Assembly: GCA_947445425.1 (NCBI GenBank)
Contig: CANFFA010000047.1
Span: 1 to 10,824 of the forward strand
Length of the DNA: 10,824 nucleotides
Direction: 5' to 3'
Source of the DNA: Paludibacteraceae bacterium
GTDB taxonomy: Bacteria; Bacteroidota; Bacteroidia; Bacteroidales; Paludibacteraceae
The notes beneath the pieces were generated by a model that worked only from the letters and a program-made list of their open reading frames with translations, was not told where the DNA came from and did not search any database. The position numbers and the translations under genes are program-made. This document shows positions 1 through 6,972 of this stretch, one piece after another; the stretch's first letter is position 1; every line of letters starts with the position of its first letter.

Positions 1-48
1 GCATTGAATAAATTGAACGAAGTCAAAAGAATTATTACAGGAAAGTAA
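1..48 (+). CDS. 3' end of an upstream gene (partial, unidentified)
   Basis: An open frame enters from the left edge and ends with TAA at 46-48, giving the C-terminal residues ALNKLNEVKRIITGK. The basic, helix-like tail is compatible with a real protein end. Fifteen residues are too few to name a family, and chance openness over this length cannot be excluded. The roughly 200 bp after it, up to serC, carry no other gene. Confidence 0.35.
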   Translation, partial: ALNKLNEVKRIITGK

Positions 49-173
49 TCCGCACATTTTCCTTGGAACTGTGCAGTCCTAAGGCTTAATTAATTAGCTA
101 TCTACCAACACATTAATTTAGTAGTAATTTTTTAGTTAGAATTTCAATAAAAAGACATTTTAATGAGGTTGAA

Positions 174-220
174 CGCAAAAAAAGCACTACTTTTGCGCTT
201 CCTTTACAAGTAGATGTAAA
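174..220. repeat. Two small inverted repeats upstream of serC
   Basis: CGCAAAA at 174-180 pairs with TTTTGCG at 191-197 across a 10-base loop. Just after it, TTTACA at 203-208 pairs with TGTAAA at 215-220. The first hairpin begins with GAACGCAAAA, the same decamer found in the long palindrome at 7458-7657, so it may be a remnant of that repeat family. In the serC leader it could alternatively be a transcript hairpin or the upstream gene's weak terminator. Confidence 0.45.
188..195 (+). promoter_or_regulatory. Possible -7 element for serC-serA
   Basis: TACTTTTG matches the Bacteroidota TAnnTTTG -7 consensus and lies about 50 bp before the serC start. The nearest upstream TTG (169-171) is 16 bp away, shorter than the usual spacing of about 19-21 bp, and the motif falls inside a hairpin. 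It is the best promoter candidate in this stretch but a weak one. Confidence 0.3.
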
Positions 221-247
221 AACGAATATAACAAAATATTTTATTGT

Positions 248-1315
248 ATGAAGAAACATAATTTTAACGCGGGACCATCTGTTTTGCCACGCGAAGTTAT
301 CGAAAAAACAGCTCAAGCAGTATTGGATTTTAATGGTTCTGGATTGTCAATCTTAGAAATCAGCCACCGTGCTAAAGATTTCCAACCAATAGTAGATGAG
401 GCAATTGCTTTGTTCAAAGAACTTTTAGAAATCCCTGAAGGCTATTCAGTTATTTTCCTTGGAGGGGGTGCTAGCTTGCAATTCTGCATGATTCCTTTTA
501 ACTTATTCGAAAAGAAAGCGGCTTATCTAAACACTGGTGTTTGGGCTAGCAAAGCAATGAAAGAAGCTAAAGCTTTTGGTGAGACCATTGAGGTTGCGTC
601 TTCTAAAGATGCTAATTATACCTTTGTTCCAAAGGATTATGTGATTCCTACTGATGCTGATTATTTCCACATTACTACCAACAACACCATCTATGGTACT
701 GAGTTGTTTACAGATATCGACTCTCCAGTTCCATTGATTGCTGATATGTCTTCTGATATTTTCTCTCGTCCTTTAGATGTATCTAAATATGGTATGATCT
801 ACGGTGGTGCTCAAAAGAATTTGGCTCCAGCTGGTTTGGCTTTCGTGATCATCAAAGACGAATTGTTGGGTAAAGTTTCTCGTCACATCCCAAGCATGTT
901 GAACTATAAAACACACATTGACAATGGTTCAATGTTCAATACGCCTCCAGTTTTGCCTATCTATTCAGCAATGGAAAACCTACGTTGGATCAAAGCGCAA
1001 GGTGGATTGGTAGCAATTGAAAAAAATAATATTGCAAAAGCTGATTTACTTTACAACGAAATTGACCGCAACAAAATGTTCGTAGGTACCGCTGCTAAAG
1101 AAGACCGTTCACGCATGAACATCTGCTTTGTTATGGCTCCTGAATACCAAGCATTAGAAGCTGATTTCCAAAAATTAGCCAACGAACGCGGAATGGTAGG
1201 AATCAAAGGACACCGTTCAGTAGGTGGTTTCCGTGCTTCTACTTATAATGCATTACCAATTGAAAGCGTACAAGCCCTAGTGCAATGTATGCAAGATTTT
1301 GAAAAATTATACTAA
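248..1315 (+). CDS. serC: Phosphoserine aminotransferase
   Basis: This PLP enzyme of the cytoplasm converts 3-phosphohydroxypyruvate plus glutamate to phosphoserine and 2-oxoglutarate, step two of serine synthesis. In many bacteria it also acts in pyridoxal phosphate synthesis. The 355 residues are close to the usual length of about 360. Visible hallmarks are the N-terminal FNAGPSVLP (6-14), LGGGASLQF (71-79) in the cofactor phosphate region, ADMSSD (165-170) with the aspartate that contacts the pyridine ring, [11 protein letters not shown] (186-196) with K190 as the Schiff-base lysine, and C-terminal [11 protein letters not shown] (321-331), the phosphate-binding His/Arg region. The ATG start at 248 puts the conserved FNAGP at the normal distance from the N terminus, and there is no Shine-Dalgarno. 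serA follows after 114 bp, so the two are probably co-transcribed. Confidence 0.97.
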   Translation: MKKHNFNAGPSVLPREVIEKTAQAVLDFNGSGLSILEISHRAKDFQPIVDEAIALFKELLEIPEGYSVIFLGGGASLQFCMIPFNLFEKKAAYLNTGVWASKAMKEAKAFGETIEVASSKDANYTFVPKDYVIPTDADYFHITTNNTIYGTELFTDIDSPVPLIADMSSDIFSRPLDVSKYGMIYGGAQKNLAPAGLAFVIIKDELLGKVSRHIPSMLNYKTHIDNGSMFNTPPVLPIYSAMENLRWIKAQGGLVAIEKNNIAKADLLYNEIDRNKMFVGTAAKEDRSRMNICFVMAPEYQALEADFQKLANERGMVGIKGHRSVGGFRASTYNALPIESVQALVQCMQDFEKLY

Positions 1316-1320
1316 ATAAA

Positions 1321-1393
1321 GGTCTACAGTCAATAGTCAACGGTCTACAGTCAAATAAAGTGGCTGTCGACCGTTGTCTGTTAACAATTGACC
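1321..1393. repeat. Imperfect inverted repeat between serC and serA
   Basis: The 30-base arms 1321-1350 and 1364-1393 are reverse complements at 23 of 30 positions, separated by 13 bases. The left arm also contains the direct repeat GGTCTACAGTCAA twice, at 1321-1333 and 1342-1354. The composition differs from the coding DNA on either side, and the element starts five bases after the serC stop. In RNA it would form a long hairpin inside the serC-serA transcript. It looks like a dispersed intergenic repeat of the kind common in this phylum; whether other copies exist cannot be seen here. Confidence 0.7.
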
Positions 1394-1395
1394 GT

Positions 1396-1423
1396 TAATC
1401 ACTAATCACTAAACACTAATCAT
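1396..1423. repeat. Four tandem 7-mers just upstream of serA
   Basis: TAATCAC, TAATCAC, TAAACAC and TAATCAT follow each other without gaps and end six bases before the serA start codon. There is no Shine-Dalgarno, so the array lies where the ribosome would load. Its length could vary by replication slippage. Confidence 0.7.
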
Positions 1424-1429
1424 TAAGAA

Positions 1430-2350
1430 ATGAAAGTACTTATTGCTACCGATAAACCATTTGCAAAAAGCGCAGTGGATGGAATACGCCAAGAAGTTGA
1501 AGCTGCTGGCTTCGAATTGGCTTTACTTGAAAAATATACAGAAAAACAACAATTGTTGGACGCAGTTGCTGATGTTGACGCGATCATTATCAGAAGCGAC
1601 ATTGTTGATGCTGACGTAATTGCAGCTGCAAAAAATCTAAAAATTGTAGTACGTGCTGGTGCTGGTTATGATAACGTAGATCTTGAAGCGGCCACAGCTG
1701 CTGGGGTTTGTGTAATGAATACACCTGGACAAAATGCAAATGCTGTTGCCGAATTAGTAATGGGTCTTTTGGTATATGCTGTTCGTAATCTTTACAATGG
1801 TACGTCTGGAACAGAACTTTTGGGTAAAAAACTAGGTATTCATGCTTACGGTAATGTAGGTCGTAATGTTGCTCGTATTGCCAAAGGTTTTGGAATGGAG
1901 TTGTATGCATTTGATCCTTTTTGTCCAGCCGAGGTGATTCAATCTGAAGGAGTTAAACCTTTGGCAACTGTAGAAGAGTTGTACAAAACTTGTGACATCG
2001 TATCTTTGCATATTCCTGCTACTGCTGAAACCAAACAGTCTATCAATGCTAAATTATTAGGATTGATGCCAAAGGGTGGTATTTTGGCCAATTCAGCTCG
2101 TAAAGAGGTGATCAATGAAGCAGAGATTCTTGAATTTATGCAAGCGCGTCCTGACTTTAAATATGTAACGGACATTATGCCAGGAAATCATGCTGATATG
2201 GCTGAAAAACTTGCTGGACGTTATTTCTCAACTCCTAAAAAGATGGGTGCTCAAACTTCAGAAGCCAATAACAATGCTGGTATCGCTGCAGCAAAACAAA
2301 TTGTTGATTTTATCAAAAATGGTAATGCACAATTCAAAGTGAATAAATAA
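1430..2350 (+). CDS. serA: Short D-3-phosphoglycerate dehydrogenase
   Basis: This D-isomer 2-hydroxyacid dehydrogenase is expected to oxidise 3-phosphoglycerate to 3-phosphohydroxypyruvate with NAD, the step before SerC. The role is supported by adjacency to serC. The 306 residues hold only the substrate and NAD domains. The C-terminal ACT domain of long SerA proteins (about 410 residues in E. coli) is absent, so serine feedback through ACT is not expected. Visible motifs are RAGAGYDNVD (75-84), NTPGQNANAVAE (97-108), a Rossmann turn at GIHAYGNVG (136-144), FDPF with D162 as the likely NAD-ribose ligand, and NSARKEVINE with R224 as the catalytic arginine. The usual catalytic His motif (TPHxGA) reads TPKKMGA (268-274), with lysine in the histidine position, and the usual DVFEPEP glutamate region reads TDIMPGN. 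Other 2-hydroxyacid substrates are possible but less likely here. Confidence 0.9.
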   Translation: MKVLIATDKPFAKSAVDGIRQEVEAAGFELALLEKYTEKQQLLDAVADVDAIIIRSDIVDADVIAAAKNLKIVVRAGAGYDNVDLEAATAAGVCVMNTPGQNANAVAELVMGLLVYAVRNLYNGTSGTELLGKKLGIHAYGNVGRNVARIAKGFGMELYAFDPFCPAEVIQSEGVKPLATVEELYKTCDIVSLHIPATAETKQSINAKLLGLMPKGGILANSARKEVINEAEILEFMQARPDFKYVTDIMPGNHADMAEKLAGRYFSTPKKMGAQTSEANNNAGIAAAKQIVDFIKNGNAQFKVNK

Positions 2351-2363
2351 ACCGAAGTCGGTT
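2350..2363 (+). repeat. Small perfect hairpin overlapping the serA stop
   Basis: AACCGA at 2350-2355 and TCGGTT at 2358-2363 are perfect reverse complements, followed by TTATTAT. The first base is the last base of the serA stop codon. It may be a weak first terminator before the stronger one 15 bp downstream, or an mRNA 3' end stabiliser. Confidence 0.4.
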
Positions 2364-2377
2364 TTATTATACTTGAG

Positions 2378-2416
2378 ACTGCCTCATGAACGAAAAGTTT
2401 GTGAGGCAGTTTTTTA
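2378..2416 (+). terminator. Rho-independent terminator of serC-serA
   Basis: ACTGCCTCA (2378-2386) pairs perfectly with TGAGGCAGT (2402-2410) over a 15-base loop and runs straight into six T residues (2411-2416). It lies 28 bp after serA and separates the serine genes from dnaG. Confidence 0.9.
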
Positions 2417-2487
2417 TTTAGAATTTAGCCTAAATCTGAATAATTTATAAAATTCTGAAGCGTGATGTTTTAGTAGAATTAAAGCTG

Positions 2488-2495
2488 TAAATTTG
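2488..2495 (+). promoter_or_regulatory. Candidate -7 element of the dnaG promoter
   Basis: TAAATTTG matches TAnnTTTG and lies 34 bp before the dnaG start, downstream of the serA terminator. No clear TTG -33 element is seen at the right distance, only a T-run near 2468-2471. Confidence 0.4.
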
Positions 2496-2529
2496 TAAAC
2501 CCTTTACTCGTTAACGAAACAATTTTTAA

Positions 2530-4470
2530 ATGATCGACCAAGCTACCATAGACCGAATCACAGATGCTGCTCAAATTCAAGAGGTTGTATCCGACTACGT
2601 TACACTCAAAAAACGGGGGATGAATCTGTTGGGGATGTGTCCTTTTCACAATGAAAAGACCCCTTCCTTTATGGTATCGCCCGCCAAGGGGATTTTTAAG
2701 TGTTTTGGTTGCGGTAAAGGAGGAAATTCGGTCCATTTTATTATGGGCCATGAGCAGATTTCGTATTATGAAGCGCTGAAATTTTTAGCCAAAAAATACA
2801 ATATCGAAGTTCAGGAACGCGAACTAAGTCCTGAAGAGATGGCGGTGCGCAACGACCGCGAGAGCATGTTGTTGGTAAATGATTATGCACAAAAGCATTT
2901 TAGCCACACCCTATTTCATCATATTGATGGAAAGTCAATAGGGCTTAGTTATTTTAGAGAACGCGGTTTTAGGGAAGATATTATTCAGAAGTTCCAACTC
3001 GGGTATAGTTTGGATCAGCGTGATGCTTTTACACAAGCTGCCATGAAAGCTGGTTACAACAAGGAATATCTTGTAAAAACAGGTTTGACTTTCGAAGGGG
3101 ATAATCATTATCTTGCTGATCGTTTTCGTGGGCGTGTGATGTTTCCTGTACATACACTTTCAGGAAAAGTAGTCGCTTTTGGAGGTCGTGTCCTTAAAAA
3201 GGATGATAAGACAGCGAAATATGTTAACTCACCCGAATCTGAAATTTACCACAAAAGCAATGAGCTGTATGGTATCTATTTTGCCAAGCAAGCCATTGTA
3301 AAACAGGACCGTTGCTTTTTAGTGGAAGGGTATACGGATGTAATTTCTATGCACCAAAGCGGAATTGAGAATGTGGTGGCTTCCTCTGGAACCTCCCTTA
3401 CCCCCGGTCAAATTCGTTTGATTCACCGTTTTACTGAGAATGTTACGGTCATTTATGATGGCGATGCTGCTGGTATCAAGGCTTCCATCCGTGGTATTGA
3501 TTTGCTTCTAGAAGAGGGATTGAACATCAAAGTACTACTTTTACCCGATGGAGAAGATCCGGATTCCTTTGCGCGTAAGCACAATTCTACCGATTTTATA
3601 GACTATGTGGATCAAAAATCCTCAGATTTTATACGCTTTAAAACCAATCTTTTATTGGCAGATGCTGGAAATGACCCTATAAAACGGGCTGGATTGGTAC
3701 AAGATATTGTTAAAAGTATTGCCATTATTCCCAATAATATCATCCGAGGTGAATATGTAAAAGAATGTAGTACTTTGCTAAATGTTGATGAGCAAATGCT
3801 CTATCATCAAATTAATCAGCTTAAACATACAGAGCAAGAAAAAAACGTAACGCGTTATCCACCACAGGATTTATTCTTGCCTCCAGAGCATTCCGAACCA
3901 TCTGAATCTACACGTGAGAGTTCTAAATTTGACAGTGAAGAGCGCAATATACTTCAAGTTTTAGTTCGTTTTGGCGAACTTGTTTTTTATCATGATGAAA
4001 ATCAACAGCCGGTTTCAGTAGGTGAATTTATAATTGAAGAACTAGAAAGGGATGCCATTGTATTTACTTCTCCAGTTCATGCTTTAATGTTAGCGGAGTT
4101 CAAAAAGCAATGTCATCAAGCAAATTTTGTATCAGAACGTTTTTTTGTCCACCATTCGGATCCTGAAATTAGTATTTTATCTGCCGATTTAATCTCTGAA
4201 AAGTACACCTTAAGTAAAATTCATTCTAAAATAAAAAAGGTTGACTCTGATGCTGATCGACTTAATGATTTGGTTCCAAGAGTAGTATATGAATTTAAAA
4301 ATAGTTTGATGTTGGAAATGATCAAACAAAAACTATTGGAAATGAAAGTGGCCAATGATAACAAAAACAATCAATTGGTAGACGAAATAATGCGGGAGAT
4401 GGCCAATCTGGATCGTATTAAGAAACAGCTCTCTAAAACACTGGGGGATAGAATTATACACAAATTCTAA
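2530..4470 (+). CDS. dnaG: DNA primase
   Basis: DnaG makes the short RNA primers for leading-strand start and every Okazaki fragment, working with the replicative helicase DnaB. The 646 residues fit the family. Domains in order are an N-terminal CHC2 zinc ribbon with C37, H40, C58 and C61 (MCPFH, then KCFGCGKGG); the catalytic core with RFRGRVMFP (198-206) and AFGGR (216-220); the TOPRIM fold with LVEGYTD (264-270), whose E266 is the metal-site glutamate, VIYDGDAAG (307-315) with D310 and D312, and EDPDS (342-346); a low-complexity linker rich in P, E and S (about 431-465); and a less conserved C-terminal helicase-binding region (about 466-646). The ATG at 2530 gives the usual short lead before the zinc ribbon, with no Shine-Dalgarno. 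It stands alone, not next to rpsU or rpoD as in proteobacteria. Confidence 0.98.
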   Translation: MIDQATIDRITDAAQIQEVVSDYVTLKKRGMNLLGMCPFHNEKTPSFMVSPAKGIFKCFGCGKGGNSVHFIMGHEQISYYEALKFLAKKYNIEVQERELSPEEMAVRNDRESMLLVNDYAQKHFSHTLFHHIDGKSIGLSYFRERGFREDIIQKFQLGYSLDQRDAFTQAAMKAGYNKEYLVKTGLTFEGDNHYLADRFRGRVMFPVHTLSGKVVAFGGRVLKKDDKTAKYVNSPESEIYHKSNELYGIYFAKQAIVKQDRCFLVEGYTDVISMHQSGIENVVASSGTSLTPGQIRLIHRFTENVTVIYDGDAAGIKASIRGIDLLLEEGLNIKVLLLPDGEDPDSFARKHNSTDFIDYVDQKSSDFIRFKTNLLLADAGNDPIKRAGLVQDIVKSIAIIPNNIIRGEYVKECSTLLNVDEQMLYHQINQLKHTEQEKNVTRYPPQDLFLPPEHSEPSESTRESSKFDSEERNILQVLVRFGELVFYHDENQQPVSVGEFIIEELERDAIVFTSPVHALMLAEFKKQCHQANFVSERFFVHHSDPEISILSADLISEKYTLSKIHSKIKKVDSDADRLNDLVPRVVYEFKNSLMLEMIKQKLLEMKVANDNKNNQLVDEIMREMANLDRIKKQLSKTLGDRIIHKF

Positions 4471-4523
4471 TACATAAGTAATTAGAAATAAATAATGTCG
4501 TATTATTTGATTAGTCAAGTATA

Positions 4524-4704
4524 AAATGGAACGCGGATTTACATTGTAAATGCGGATAAAAAAAACGGATCTATAATTCTTGGCTGCGACACGCGGTAAG
4601 CCGAGCGGACTACGTCAAATGATTAGGCACGCTAATCAAAAATGCTTGCATTTTTTTTAATCCGTTTTCAATCCGTCTAGACCGTGTAAATCGGCGTACC
4701 ATTT
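4524..4704. repeat. 181-bp imperfect palindromic intergenic element
   Basis: The outer arms 4524-4543 and 4685-4704 are reverse complements at 18 of 20 positions. Inner arms continue the pairing with the repeated word CGGAT (4552-4570 against 4660-4676). The centre contains its own hairpins: a perfect 7-bp TGATTAG/CTAATCA (4620-4626, 4632-4638), a near-match around 4579-4605, and AAAAATGC/GCATTTTT (4638-4645, 4648-4655) running into a T-tract, which resembles a terminator. The core 4581-4613 is richer in G and C than its surroundings. There is no ORF of note and no transposase, so it looks like a non-autonomous dispersed repeat. The rest of the 343-bp gap before the radical SAM gene holds only a promoter and short repeats. 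Confidence 0.75.
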
Positions 4705-4722
4705 CTTTCTAAAAAAGGACAT

Positions 4723-4730
4723 TATATTTG
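4723..4730 (+). promoter_or_regulatory. Candidate -7 element for the radical SAM / glycosyltransferase pair
   Basis: TATATTTG matches TAnnTTTG and begins 19 bp after the right end of the palindromic element. No TTG is seen at the -33 position, which would fall at the element's edge. Transcription from here would leave a leader of roughly 75 bases. Confidence 0.45.
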
Positions 4731-4789
4731 TCCCATTACTTATCTTAAATTCATAGTCGGCACGTTTTACATTTTAAAATTCACATATT

Positions 4790-4813
4790 TTCAAATCTTC
4801 AAATCCCCAAATC
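4790..4813. repeat. Three tandem 8-mers abutting the radical SAM start codon
   Basis: TTCAAATC, TTCAAATC and CCCAAATC run without gaps and end directly before the ATG at 4814. There is no Shine-Dalgarno. The arrangement is like the 7-mers before serA but with a different unit. Confidence 0.65.
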
Positions 4814-5581
4814 ATGATCCTTTTCGACCAACTCATTTTCGGACCCATCCAAAGTCGTCGACTAGGACTTTCTTTGGGAGTAAACCTACTACCAACAGAC
4901 GCTAAAATTTGCTCATTCGACTGCATCTACTGCGAATGTGGCTTCAATACCACCTTACAACAAGCACCCATTCCAACGCGCCAGCAAGTGTATGATGCTT
5001 TGGAATTGAAATTACAAGAGATGCTGACAAATGCTCAAACACCTGATGTAATTACCTTTGCAGGCAATGGCGAACCTACATTACATGCTGAATTTGAAGG
5101 AATTATTGACGACACTATAGCATTGCGTGACAAATACTGCCCATCAGCCAAGGTAAGCGTACTCTCTAATTCTACCCGTATACACAAAGCAAATGTCTTT
5201 AGAGCTTTGCAAAAAGTGGACAACAATATCTTAAAATTTGATACAGCCATTGACCGCACGCTTCAACTCATCGACCGTCCCACTTCTAAGTACCTCAATG
5301 TGGCGTGGTTTATAGAGCATCTAAAAAAGTTTGAAGGCAAATTGATTATCCAAACCATGTTTCTTCGCGGTGAATTCGAAGGAGAAAAGTTTGACAATAG
5401 TACTGATATGGAGGTAGATGCCTGGTTAGAAGCATTGGAAGAGTTAAAACCTCAAAAAGTGATGATTTACTCTATCGATAGAGAAACCCCTGCTGCTAAT
5501 CTTGAAAAAATTGGAAAAGTATATTTGGAACGCATTGCCAATAAAGCAAGAGCGAATGGATTTGATGTTTCTGTTGCATAA
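4814..5581 (+). CDS. Radical SAM protein, COG0731-like
   Basis: The protein has 255 residues. The start GPIQSRRLGLSLGVN (10-24) and the cluster motif CSFDCIYC, with C33, C37 and C40 in CxxxCxxC spacing, identify a radical SAM enzyme that binds a 4Fe-4S cluster and cleaves S-adenosylmethionine. GNGEPTLH (84-91) is the glycine-rich SAM-binding stretch, and VLSNST (116-121) and LKFDTA (140-145) match later barrel strands. The GPxxSRRLG opening is typical of the COG0731 group, which is related to the wyosine-forming TYW1 radical SAM domain. Bacterial members are mostly uncharacterised and I cannot name a substrate. No extra C-terminal cluster domain is visible. The stop codon overlaps the next gene by one base (TAATG), so the two are probably translated together. 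Confidence 0.88.
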   Translation: MILFDQLIFGPIQSRRLGLSLGVNLLPTDAKICSFDCIYCECGFNTTLQQAPIPTRQQVYDALELKLQEMLTNAQTPDVITFAGNGEPTLHAEFEGIIDDTIALRDKYCPSAKVSVLSNSTRIHKANVFRALQKVDNNILKFDTAIDRTLQLIDRPTSKYLNVAWFIEHLKKFEGKLIIQTMFLRGEFEGEKFDNSTDMEVDAWLEALEELKPQKVMIYSIDRETPAANLEKIGKVYLERIANKARANGFDVSVA

Positions 5582-6540
5582 TGAGAAATAAATCCTTAAA
5601 AATACTCGTTTGTCCGCTCAATTGGGGATTGGGTCATGCCAGCCGTTGCGTTCCCATTATTCAACAATTAATAAATGAAGGACATACGCCAATTCTTGTG
5701 GCTGATGGTTACCCATTGGCACTTTTACGTCAAGAATTTCCCACCCTACGCACCATTGAATACCCCTCCTACTCCATTTCTTACTCAAAAAGTTCAACAC
5801 AGATTTTTGCCATGTTGCGTAGTTTTCCTGCTATTGTTAGCGGAATACTAAAGGAGTATTTTTGGCTGAATAAGCTCTTAAAACAAGAGCATTTTGACCA
5901 AGTAATTTCTGACAATCGTTTTGGAATGTGGAATAAAAACATTCATTCTATTTATATCACACATCAATTGATGGTGAAAATGCCTTTGCTCCTAAAACCT
6001 TTAGAACCATTCGTTTGGTGGATACACCGACAGTTTATTCTTCAATACAATGAATGTTGGGTTCCTGATTTTGAAAATCAAAACAACTCTCTTTCTGGTG
6101 ATTTATCTCATCTATACCCACTTCCCAAAAATGCCAAATTTATTGAACCCCTTTCCCGTTTTTCTAGTCACACAAATGTAACTCCCAATTGCGATTATGC
6201 TTTTGTAGCTGTATTGTCAGGCATAGAAAAACAAAGGTCAAAATTAGAACTTCAACTCATTAAGCGCTTTGAAAAATCAGGCACTAAAGCTTTAATAGTT
6301 CGTGGATTACCTGTTGAAAAAGAACTTTGGGCGAGTTATGGTAATGTTCAAATGGTTTCTCATCTTCCTACAGAAGCCTTAGCAGCTGTGATCCTTGGGG
6401 CAAAATTGATTATTGCTCGCTCCGGTTATTCAAGCCTTATGGATTTGAAAGCGCTAAATTGCCTACACAAAGCAGAACTTATTCCCACCCCTGGTCAAAC
6501 AGAGCAAATCTATTTGGCATCTTATCATAAAATTGACTAA
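5581..6540 (+). CDS. Glycosyltransferase-like protein (GT-B fold, UDP-sugar transferase type)
   Basis: The 319-residue protein starts with NWGLGHASRCVPII (14-27), the G-x-GH-x-x-R loop of the N-terminal Rossmann domain of MurG/family 28-like transferases. It continues with ISDNRFG (109-115), and its C-terminal half carries the donor-binding features LIIARSGYSSLMDL (276-289) and LIPTPGQTEQIYLA (300-313). This resembles the bacterial/archaeal group annotated as MJ1255-like or predicted glycosyltransferase. Donor and acceptor are unknown. There is no signal peptide. WW at 146-147 and other aromatics suggest a membrane-facing surface, but there is no clear transmembrane segment. The protein ends only ten residues after GQTEQ, where relatives as I recall them usually have another helix, so the C terminus may be shortened. 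The reading frames past the stop do not restore it. It is coupled to the radical SAM gene by a 1-bp overlap. Confidence 0.8.
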   Translation: MRNKSLKILVCPLNWGLGHASRCVPIIQQLINEGHTPILVADGYPLALLRQEFPTLRTIEYPSYSISYSKSSTQIFAMLRSFPAIVSGILKEYFWLNKLLKQEHFDQVISDNRFGMWNKNIHSIYITHQLMVKMPLLLKPLEPFVWWIHRQFILQYNECWVPDFENQNNSLSGDLSHLYPLPKNAKFIEPLSRFSSHTNVTPNCDYAFVAVLSGIEKQRSKLELQLIKRFEKSGTKALIVRGLPVEKELWASYGNVQMVSHLPTEALAAVILGAKLIIARSGYSSLMDLKALNCLHKAELIPTPGQTEQIYLASYHKID

Positions 6541-6607
6541 TTTATAAAAATTCAAAGACCTATAATACAGACCACTAGAAATCAATTGTAATATTTTAAC
6601 ATATTAG

Positions 6608-6619
6608 ATGTTGCAACAT
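6608..6619. promoter_or_regulatory. 12-bp perfect palindrome over the CDGSH promoter (candidate operator)
   Basis: ATGTTGCAACAT is its own reverse complement. The symmetry extends outward with ATTA at 6603-6606 matching TAAT at 6621-6624 around one mismatched base on each side. The -33 TTG (6611-6613) of the adjacent promoter lies inside it, the right place for a repressor. The binder is unknown. Confidence 0.5.
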
Positions 6620-6641
6620 ATAATGTTTTGCCATATATTTG
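6611..6641 (+). promoter_or_regulatory. Promoter of the CDGSH gene
   Basis: TTG at 6611-6613 and TATATTTG at 6634-6641 are separated by 20 bp, matching the Bacteroidota TTG / TAnnTTTG promoter form. It lies 58 bp before the start codon and well past the end of the preceding gene. Confidence 0.7.
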
Positions 6642-6699
6642 CATCGATTAATAAATAAACTAGCTGTCGAATATATTTTCGGCAATAAAAACAAAAAAA

Positions 6700-6936
6700 A
6701 TGGAAACTCCAGAAATTGCAAAAAAAGGTCCTTATGTATTGGATATGGAAGTGAGCACTGTATATTGGTGTTCTTGTGGTAAAAGTAGCAAACAACCTTA
6801 TTGTGATGGATCACATGCTGGTAGCTCTTTTACACCAACAAAAGTAGAAGTTACCGAAGCTAAAAAAGTAGCTTTCTGTGGCTGCAAACATTCAAAGAAT
6901 GGTGCATTTTGTGATGGTTCACATGCTAAACTTTAA
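6700..6936 (+). CDS. Two-motif CDGSH iron-sulfur protein
   Basis: This small 78-residue protein has two complete CDGSH zinc-finger-like motifs, each with the 3-Cys, 1-His ligand set for a 2Fe-2S cluster: C24, C26, C35 and H39 (CSCGKSSKQPYCDGSH), then C60, C62, C71 and H75 (CGCKHSKNGAFCDGSH). The family includes mitoNEET. Forms with two motifs in one chain resemble CISD3 (MiNT) and should bind two clusters in a monomer. There is no membrane anchor, so it is expected to be soluble. Likely roles, by family, are electron or cluster transfer under redox stress; the partner is unknown. The ATG at 6700 follows an A-rich stretch rather than a Shine-Dalgarno. It has its own promoter and a candidate operator, and a DoxX-like gene lies 142 bp downstream. 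Confidence 0.93.
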   Translation: METPEIAKKGPYVLDMEVSTVYWCSCGKSSKQPYCDGSHAGSSFTPTKVEVTEAKKVAFCGCKHSKNGAFCDGSHAKL

Positions 6937-6972
6937 GAAATATAATTTCTATTCTGTTTAGAATTATCATTA

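Noticed and set aside
1396..1423. Tandem repeats as a CRISPR array
   Set aside because: The units are 7 bp with no spacers, and there is no cas gene in the window.
1590..1910. - strand ORF of 106 codons opposite serA
   Set aside because: Very rich in H and Q, with no motif, and wholly inside a well-supported gene on the other strand: a shadow frame.
4579..4640. tRNA or riboswitch in the GC-richer core of the 181-bp element
   Set aside because: The hairpins do not form a cloverleaf, and no T-loop or known aptamer pattern is visible. The symmetric long arms fit a palindromic repeat better.
6596..6814. - strand ORFs covering the CDGSH promoter and gene
   Set aside because: They overlap the CDGSH motifs and a good + strand promoter. 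The F/Y/I-rich translation reflects AT-rich DNA.
6936..6950. AGAAAT/ATTTCT hairpin at the end of the CDGSH gene as a terminator
   Set aside because: Six AT-dominated pairs without a T-tract are too weak to support termination.
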